A stretch of DNA of 64,000 nucleotides, taken from Janibacter limosus NBRC 16128 (GTDB lineage: Bacteria > Actinomycetota > Actinomycetes > Actinomycetales > Dermatophilaceae). The number at the start of each line of letters is the position of its first letter. The first letter of the stretch is position 1. The position numbers and the translations under genes were made by a program. Positions 59,091 to 64,000 of this stretch are shown here, in pieces. The notes beneath the pieces are model-generated. The model worked only from the letters and a program-made list of their open reading frames with translations, made no database searches and was not told the origin of the DNA. Where the stretch lies: positions 1 to 64,000 of the forward strand of contig NZ_BCSS01000004.1 of assembly GCF_001570985.1 (NCBI RefSeq). The letters run 5' to 3'.

Positions 59091-61883
59091 TCAGGCGTCG
59101 CCGCCCGCGTTGCCGGAGGTGCCGGCGCTGATGTCGAGCAGGCGGTACTTGTCCGCAGCCTGTCCCGGCACGTCCTCGGCCACCCAGCCGCGTTCGGCGA
59201 GCATCTGCAGAGCCCGCACGGCCATCGACGGACCGTCGACGTGGAAGTAGCGCCGAGCCGCAGCGCGGGTGTCGGAGAAGCCGAAGCCGTCGGTGCCGAG
59301 CGCCGAGAACTCCTCCGGGACCCAGGGACGGATCTGGTCCTGGACCTGCTTCATGTAGTCGGAGACTGCGACGACCGGGCCGACCGCGCCCTCGAGGGCC
59401 TGGGTGATGTACGGCGTGCGCCGCTCGGCCTCGGGGTGGAGGAAGCGCTGCTGGTCGCAGGCCATCGCCTCACGGCGCAGCTCGCTCCAGCTCGTCACCG
59501 ACCAGACGTCGGCGACGACGCCCCAGTCGTCCTTGAGCAGCTGCTGTGCCTCGAGTGCCCACGGCATGCCGACACCACTGGCGAGCAGCTGGCAGCGAGG
59601 TGGGGTCTCACCCAGTCCGGAGTCGTCACCCGCGGCAAAGCGGTACATGCCCTTGAGCAGTCCGTCGACGTCCAGGCCCTCGGGCTGCGCCGGCTGCACG
59701 AGCGGCTCGTTGTACAGCGTCAGGTAGTAGATGACATTGCGGCTGGGGTCGCCCTTGGGCGCGTCGCCGCCGTACATCGTCTCCAGGCCCTGACGCATGA
59801 TGTGCGCGATCTCGAAGCCGTAGGCCGGGTCCCAGGCCACGACGGCGGGGTTGGTCGCCGCGAGCAGGGGGGAGTGGCCGTCAGCGTGCTGCAGGCCCTC
59901 GCCGGTCAGCGTCGTGCGACCGGCGGTGGCGCCGAGCATGAAGCCGCGCGCCATCTGGTCACCGGCGGCCCAGATGCTGTCGCCGGTGCGCTGGAAGCCG
60001 AACATCGAGTAGAAGATGTACATCGGGATCATCGGCTCGCCGTGCGTGGCGTAGCTCGTCGCGGCGGCGGTGAAGGCGGCCACCGAGCCGGCCTCGTTGA
60101 TGCCCGTGTGGATGATCTGACCCTGCTCCGACTCGCGGTAGGCGAGCATGAGGTCCGCGTCGACCGAGGTGTAGTTCTGGCCGTGCGGGTTGTAGATCTT
60201 CTTCGTCGGGAAGAACGCGTCGAGGCCGAAGGTGCGTGCCTCGTCGGGGATGATCGGCACGACCCTGTCGCCGAAGTCCTTCTCCCGCATGAGGTCCTTG
60301 AGCAGCCGGACCCACGCCATGGTCGTGGCGATCTCCTGCTTGCCCGAGCCCTTGGCCATCTGGGCGTACTTGTCGTCGCCGGGCAGCGTCGGCGTCGTGT
60401 ACTCGACGCGGCGCTGAGGCAGGCCACCGCCGAGCTTGCCGCGGCGCTCCTTGAGGTACTGGATCGCCTCGTCGTCCTCGCCGGGGTGGTAGTACGGCGG
60501 CAGGTACGGATCCTTCTCGAGCTGCTCGTCGGAGATCGGGATCTTCAGCCCGTCGCGCAGCCCCTTGAGGTCGTCGAGGGTCAGCTTCTTCATCTGGTGG
60601 GTCGCGTTGCGCCCGGCGAAGTGCGTGCCCAGGCCGTAGCCCTTGATCGTCTTGGCGAGGATGACGGTCGGCTGGCCGGTGTGCTCCGTCGCGGCGCGGT
60701 AGGCGGCGTAGACCTTGTTGTAGTCGTGGCCGCCACGCTTGAGCTTCCACCACACGTCGGCGTCGGACCAGTCCTCGACGAGCTTGCGGGTGCGCGGGTC
60801 GCGGTTGAAGAAGTTCTCGCGGACAAACGCGCCGTCGTTGGCACGGAAGGTCTGGTAGTCGCCGTCGGGCGTCTGGTTCATGAGGTTGACCAGGGCGCCG
60901 TCGCGGTCGGAGGCCAGCAGCGGGTCCCAGCCGCGGCCCCAGACGACCTTGATGACATTCCACCCGGCGCCGCGGAAGTAGGCCTCGAGCTCCTGGATGA
61001 TCTTGCCGTTGCCGCGGACCGGTCCGTCGAGGCGCTGCAGGTTGCAGTTGATGACGAAGGTGAGGTTGTCCAGCTCTTCGAAGGCGGCGGTCTGGAGCAG
61101 GCCGCGGCTCTCGGGCTCGTCCATCTCGCCGTCACCGAGGAAGGCCCACACGTGCTGCTGCGAGGTGTCCTTGATGCCACGGTTGTGCAGGTACTTGTTG
61201 AACTGCGCCTGGTAGATCGCGTTCATCGGACCGATGCCCATGGACACCGTGGGGAACTCCCAGAACTCGGGCATCAGCCGCGGGTGCGGGTAGGAGGGCA
61301 TCCCGATGTCGCCGCCGTTGGCGAGGCGGTTGGCCTCCTGGCGGAACCCGTCCATCTGGTCCTCGCTCAGGCGCCCCTCGAGGAAGGCGCGGGCGTACAT
61401 GCCGGGGGAGGCGTGTCCCTGGAAGAAGATCTGGTCGCCACCGCCGGGGTGGTCCTTGCCCCGCCAGAAGTGGTTGAAGCCGACCTCGTAGAGGGTCGCC
61501 GCGGAGGCGTACGAGGAGATGTGGCCGCCGACGCCGACGCCGGGGCGCTGGGCGCGATGGACCTGGACCGCGGCATTCCAGCGGATCCACGCGCGGTAGC
61601 GACGCTCGACCTCTTGGTCACCGGGATACCACGGTTCGTTGGTCGGCTTGATCGTGTTGACGTAGTCGGTCGTCGTCAGTGACGGGACCCCCACGTTCTT
61701 CATCCGCGCACGCTCCAGCAGCCGCAGCATCACGTAGCGGGCACGATCGAGCCCGGAGTCGTCGATGAGGGCATCGATGGAGTCCAACCACTCGGCGGTC
61801 TCCTCCGCATCGATGTCCGGCAGGTGGGTGGGGATGCCGTTGAGGATGGGGCCGTCGCTGAGGTAATCCGCTGAGCCGGGCAC
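59091..61883 (-). CDS. aceE: Pyruvate dehydrogenase E1 (homodimeric AceE)
   Basis: Thiamine-diphosphate enzyme that decarboxylates pyruvate in the pyruvate dehydrogenase complex. The 930-aa length is typical. The TPP motif [10 protein letters not shown]-x-G ending in N-C-N (about 248-280), the H-I-S-S-Y-A-S segment and the transketolase-like C-terminal half are clear. GTG start with AAAGGA 7 nt upstream. E2 and E3 are not adjacent, as is usual in Actinobacteria. Confidence 0.96.
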   Translation of the reverse strand: MPGSADYLSDGPILNGIPTHLPDIDAEETAEWLDSIDALIDDSGLDRARYVMLRLLERARMKNVGVPSLTTTDYVNTIKPTNEPWYPGDQEVERRYRAWIRWNAAVQVHRAQRPGVGVGGHISSYASAATLYEVGFNHFWRGKDHPGGGDQIFFQGHASPGMYARAFLEGRLSEDQMDGFRQEANRLANGGDIGMPSYPHPRLMPEFWEFPTVSMGIGPMNAIYQAQFNKYLHNRGIKDTSQQHVWAFLGDGEMDEPESRGLLQTAAFEELDNLTFVINCNLQRLDGPVRGNGKIIQELEAYFRGAGWNVIKVVWGRGWDPLLASDRDGALVNLMNQTPDGDYQTFRANDGAFVRENFFNRDPRTRKLVEDWSDADVWWKLKRGGHDYNKVYAAYRAATEHTGQPTVILAKTIKGYGLGTHFAGRNATHQMKKLTLDDLKGLRDGLKIPISDEQLEKDPYLPPYYHPGEDDEAIQYLKERRGKLGGGLPQRRVEYTTPTLPGDDKYAQMAKGSGKQEIATTMAWVRLLKDLMREKDFGDRVVPIIPDEARTFGLDAFFPTKKIYNPHGQNYTSVDADLMLAYRESEQGQIIHTGINEAGSVAAFTAAATSYATHGEPMIPMYIFYSMFGFQRTGDSIWAAGDQMARGFMLGATAGRTTLTGEGLQHADGHSPLLAATNPAVVAWDPAYGFEIAHIMRQGLETMYGGDAPKGDPSRNVIYYLTLYNEPLVQPAQPEGLDVDGLLKGMYRFAAGDDSGLGETPPRCQLLASGVGMPWALEAQQLLKDDWGVVADVWSVTSWSELRREAMACDQQRFLHPEAERRTPYITQALEGAVGPVVAVSDYMKQVQDQIRPWVPEEFSALGTDGFGFSDTRAAARRYFHVDGPSMAVRALQMLAERGWVAEDVPGQAADKYRLLDISAGTSGNAGGDA

Positions 61884-61959
61884 GTCGTCGTCCTTTCACA
61901 AGACCGATCCGCCAGAGGTGACGGCGGACACAGCCACTATCTCGCGTCCGTGGCGACCG

Positions 61960-62847
61960 TCACAAACCGGGTTCGGCCTCCGAGATGCGCGCGGGGTGGC
62001 TGTAGGCGGTCGCGCGGTCCCCGCGGACGAATCCCAGGAGGGTCAGCCCGCTCCGGTCGGCCACCTCGACGGCGAGGCTCGTGGCGGCCGAGACGCAGGC
62101 CAGGACCGGCACACCGGCGACCGCGGCCTTCTGCGCGATCTCGAAGCCGGCCCGGGAGGAGACGAGCAGTGCGTGCCCGCGCAGGGGCAGGCGCCCTTCG
62201 CGGGCCGCCCAGCCCAGGACCTTGTCGACGGCGTTGTGCCGTCCGATGTCCTCGCGCACGACGAGCAGCTCGCCCTGCGCGTCCAGGAGAGCGGCTGCGT
62301 GCACACCACCCGTCGCTTCGAAGACCTTCTGCCGCAACCGCATCGCCGCCATGCCGGCGTGGATCGCATCGAGGTCGAAGCGGGTGTCGTCGGTCGAGGG
62401 CGAGTGGGGGAGGGCGGCGAGCAGGTCGTCGACCGAGGTCGATCCGCAGACGCCGCAGGCGCTGGTCGCGACCTCGGTCCGCTGGGTGATCGGCCGGCGG
62501 AGCGAGACCCCCGCGGCCAGCGTCACCTCGACGACGTTGAAGGTCGGCGACCCGTCGGGGCCGGTGTCGGTGCAGTGCATCATCGTCGCGATGTCGTCCC
62601 CGTCGCCGATGAGCCCCTCGGCCACGAGATGACCGAGCGTGAGGTCGAAGTCGTCGCCGGGCAGGCGCATCGTCGTCGTCACGGTCGTCGATGGTGGACG
62701 AAGGGGGTTGCTCCCGGCCGGGATCCCGCGGGCGGGCAGGGCCGCGACCCGGATCTCGAGGGGCTCCTCGACCGCGACCGACTCCAAGCGGGTGCCCGTT
62801 CGACCACCGATCCGCTGCACCTTCAGGCGCTGCGTCATACGTCCCAT
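61960..62847 (-). CDS. fdhD: Formate dehydrogenase accessory sulfurtransferase FdhD
   Basis: Transfers sulfur to the molybdenum/tungsten cofactor for formate dehydrogenase. From the ATG at 62847, with GGAGG 7 nt upstream, the product is 295 aa. The persulfide Cys pair is in A-C-G-V-C-G (about 133-138), and G-R-H-N-A-V-D-K-V, S-S-R-A-G-F-E-I and the nucleotide-binding A-A-T-S segments are family features. No formate dehydrogenase gene is in the window. Confidence 0.94.
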   Translation of the reverse strand: MGRMTQRLKVQRIGGRTGTRLESVAVEEPLEIRVAALPARGIPAGSNPLRPPSTTVTTTMRLPGDDFDLTLGHLVAEGLIGDGDDIATMMHCTDTGPDGSPTFNVVEVTLAAGVSLRRPITQRTEVATSACGVCGSTSVDDLLAALPHSPSTDDTRFDLDAIHAGMAAMRLRQKVFEATGGVHAAALLDAQGELLVVREDIGRHNAVDKVLGWAAREGRLPLRGHALLVSSRAGFEIAQKAAVAGVPVLACVSAATSLAVEVADRSGLTLLGFVRGDRATAYSHPARISEAEPGL

Positions 62848-62911
62848 CACTGCACCTCCGGTCGATCGGCCACGACGCCAGCCTACGGACCATGTCTGGT
62901 GTGATGGTGCT

Positions 62912-63448
62912 GTGGATGACCAACTGGCAGGACCCCCTTCGACGTCTCCCTCTCCGGGCCCCACCGTGCTCCCGCTGAGCGGTGACCACGGCGCCGACTG
63001 GCACACGGTGTCGCCCAAGCTCGCCCGGGTGCGGCGGGTCAGCGCGAGTGCGGTCCTCCTCCCGGTGGCGCTCGCGCTCGCCTTCTCGTCCGTCCACCTC
63101 TGGTGGTGGCTGGCTGTCGGCGCTGCCGCGTTGGTCCTGCTGTGGGCCTGGCTGATGTGGCTGCTCGGGGTGCAGGTGCGGGCGATCACCTGGGCGGAGC
63201 TGCCCGAGGAGCTGGCCATCCGCAAGGGCCGCATGTGGCGCCGGCTCGTGACGATCCCCTACGGCCGTATCCAGTACGTCGACCTCAGCTCCGGTCCCTA
63301 CAAGCGCACGGTGGGCCTGGCCGACATCACGGTCAACACGGCCTCGCCGGCCAGCAGCGGGGACATCCCCGGGCTGCCGTCGGAGGTTGCCGAGGAGCTG
63401 CGGGTGCGGCTGGCGGCCCGCGGCGAGGCGCAGCGGGCGGGCCTGTGA
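62912..63448 (+). CDS. Bacterial PH-domain membrane protein (YdbS-like)
   Basis: From the GTG at 62912 the product is 178 aa; GTG 62966 (160 aa) is also possible, and no good ribosome site decides it. After a Pro/Ser-rich N-terminus and the V-S-P-K-L-A-R-V-R-R box come two hydrophobic segments (about 55-95), then a PH-like domain (about 100-165) with W-A-E-L-P-E-E-L and I-P-Y-G-R-I-Q-Y-V-D. It overlaps the next gene by 4 nt, the typical YdbS-YdbT pairing. Confidence 0.75.
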   Translation: MDDQLAGPPSTSPSPGPTVLPLSGDHGADWHTVSPKLARVRRVSASAVLLPVALALAFSSVHLWWWLAVGAAALVLLWAWLMWLLGVQVRAITWAELPEELAIRKGRMWRRLVTIPYGRIQYVDLSSGPYKRTVGLADITVNTASPASSGDIPGLPSEVAEELRVRLAARGEAQRAGL

Positions 63449-64000
63449 CCGACGAGGACTTCGTCCGGGTCCACCCGGTCTCGCCCTTCATCCGGGGCGG
63501 GCTGGTCGTCCTGGGCGTCTTCGGCTACCTCCTCAGCCAGCAGCTCGACACCATCGCCGGCGCCTTCGCCGGTCAGGGCGACGGTCCCGGCGAAGGGGGC
63601 GGGCGCTGGCTCCTCGTGCAAGCCGGGGTCGTCGCCCTGGTCGTCGTCGGGGCGCTCGTGCTGGGCCTCGTCTCGTGGTGGTTCACCCGGTACCGCCTCG
63701 GCGAGGACAGCATCGAGATGCGCAGCGGCGCGCTCTTTCGTCAGCACCGGCAGGTGCGCTACGACCGCATCCAGGCCGTCGACATCGTCCGACCGCTCCT
63801 GGCCCGTCTCACCGGCCTCTCGGAGGTGCGCGTGGAGTCTGCGGGCGGGGGCGACTCCCACCTGTCGATCGCCTATCTGAAGGTGGCGGACGCAGAGGGG
63901 GTGCGCGAGCGGCTGCTCGGTCTGGCGCACCAGGTCGAGCTCGGGGACGCATCGCCCGATCCGCAGACTGACGATTCGCGGACCCACGAGGCACCGGTGG
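63445..64000 (+). CDS. Bacterial PH-domain membrane protein (YdbT-like), partial
   Basis: The GTG overlaps the previous stop (GTGA). The 185 visible codons run off the window without a stop. They show two membrane segments (about 17-33 and 52-75), then a PH-like domain with R-Y-R-L-G-E-D-S-I-E-M-R-S-G and R-Y-D-R-I-Q-A-V-D. YdbT proteins carry two or three such domains (about 450-500 aa), so more should follow. Function of the YdbST pair is unknown. Confidence 0.8.
   Translation, partial: MTDEDFVRVHPVSPFIRGGLVVLGVFGYLLSQQLDTIAGAFAGQGDGPGEGGGRWLLVQAGVVALVVVGALVLGLVSWWFTRYRLGEDSIEMRSGALFRQHRQVRYDRIQAVDIVRPLLARLTGLSEVRVESAGGGDSHLSIAYLKVADAEGVRERLLGLAHQVELGDASPDPQTDDSRTHEAPV

Noticed and set aside
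59241-61682. 813-codon plus-strand open frame opposite aceE
   Set aside because: Composition is a mirror of the aceE third-codon positions; no family motif and no ribosome site.

Overview
The window is a gene-dense, high-G+C (about 70% by eye) stretch of an actinobacterial chromosome. Evidence for this includes the hrcA-dnaJ-rsmE-phoH-ybeY-corC-era order, a DUF3145 gene, a fasR-fabD-fabH-acpP-fabF-accD cluster, homodimeric AceE, an alpha2-type glycyl-tRNA synthetase, many GTG starts and many promoters that place the transcription start on the start codon. A member of the Micrococcales, perhaps Intrasporangiaceae, fits best, but this is inference. I see no insertion sequence, integrase, prophage, CRISPR array or rRNA. 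No gene-free stretch exceeds 300 bases; the longest is about 225 (44866-45090).

Layout. 1-5969: the 3' end of hrcA, then dnaJ, rsmE, a 65-aa membrane protein, phoH, ybeY, a CorC/CNNM protein and era, tightly packed (protein folding, rRNA maturation, ribosome assembly). 6144-9071: a BCCT osmolyte transporter and asd. 9191-15732: a tripartite tricarboxylate transporter (tctC-tctB-tctA) with a coupled universal stress protein and a DoxX protein, divergent from a CitA/DcuS-type two-component system. 15775-17622: leuA behind a Leu-codon leader peptide. 17660-17712: a 53-bp AT-rich near-perfect palindrome. 17747-22157: a membrane protein, an AlkB-like protein, recO-uppS and a class II glutamine amidotransferase. 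22154-25288: a zinc uptake operon (znuA-znuC-znuB-zur) under two phased Zur boxes. 25332-32304: a DUF6703 protein, glyS plus a hydrolase, a four-gene overlapping operon (DUF5808, CDF efflux, sulfurtransferase, dienelactone hydrolase) and dus. 32308-42440: pyruvate carboxylase, dGTPase, an unusual 594-aa WXG100-like protein, dnaG with a coupled small gene, and a 2OG oxygenase. 42505-44865: two tRNAs flanking an orphan solute-binding lipoprotein, a secreted protein and a small membrane protein. 45091-48992: DUF3145 and a GluABCD-type amino-acid ABC transporter. 49096-55584: the fatty-acid synthesis cluster. 55702-64000: argG, a glycerophosphodiesterase, a MOSC protein, aceE, fdhD and two bacterial PH-domain membrane proteins, the last cut by the window edge.

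Functional links. asd, leuA, argG, pyc and aceE serve amino-acid and central carbon metabolism. AccD, FabD, FabH, AcpP and FabF form the fatty-acid initiation and elongation set, probably under FasR. Zur closes a feedback loop on its own operon. The points most worth a second look are a FabD fused to a degenerate biotinyl/lipoyl-like domain, a strongly over-represented 9-mer (CGAAGGGGG) that recurs in terminator hairpins much as DNA-uptake sequences do in other bacteria, the leuA attenuator leader, the AT-rich palindrome, and the WXG100-like protein. At least 14 genes or leader ORFs show a -10-like hexamer about 7 nt before the start codon, which implies widespread leaderless transcription.
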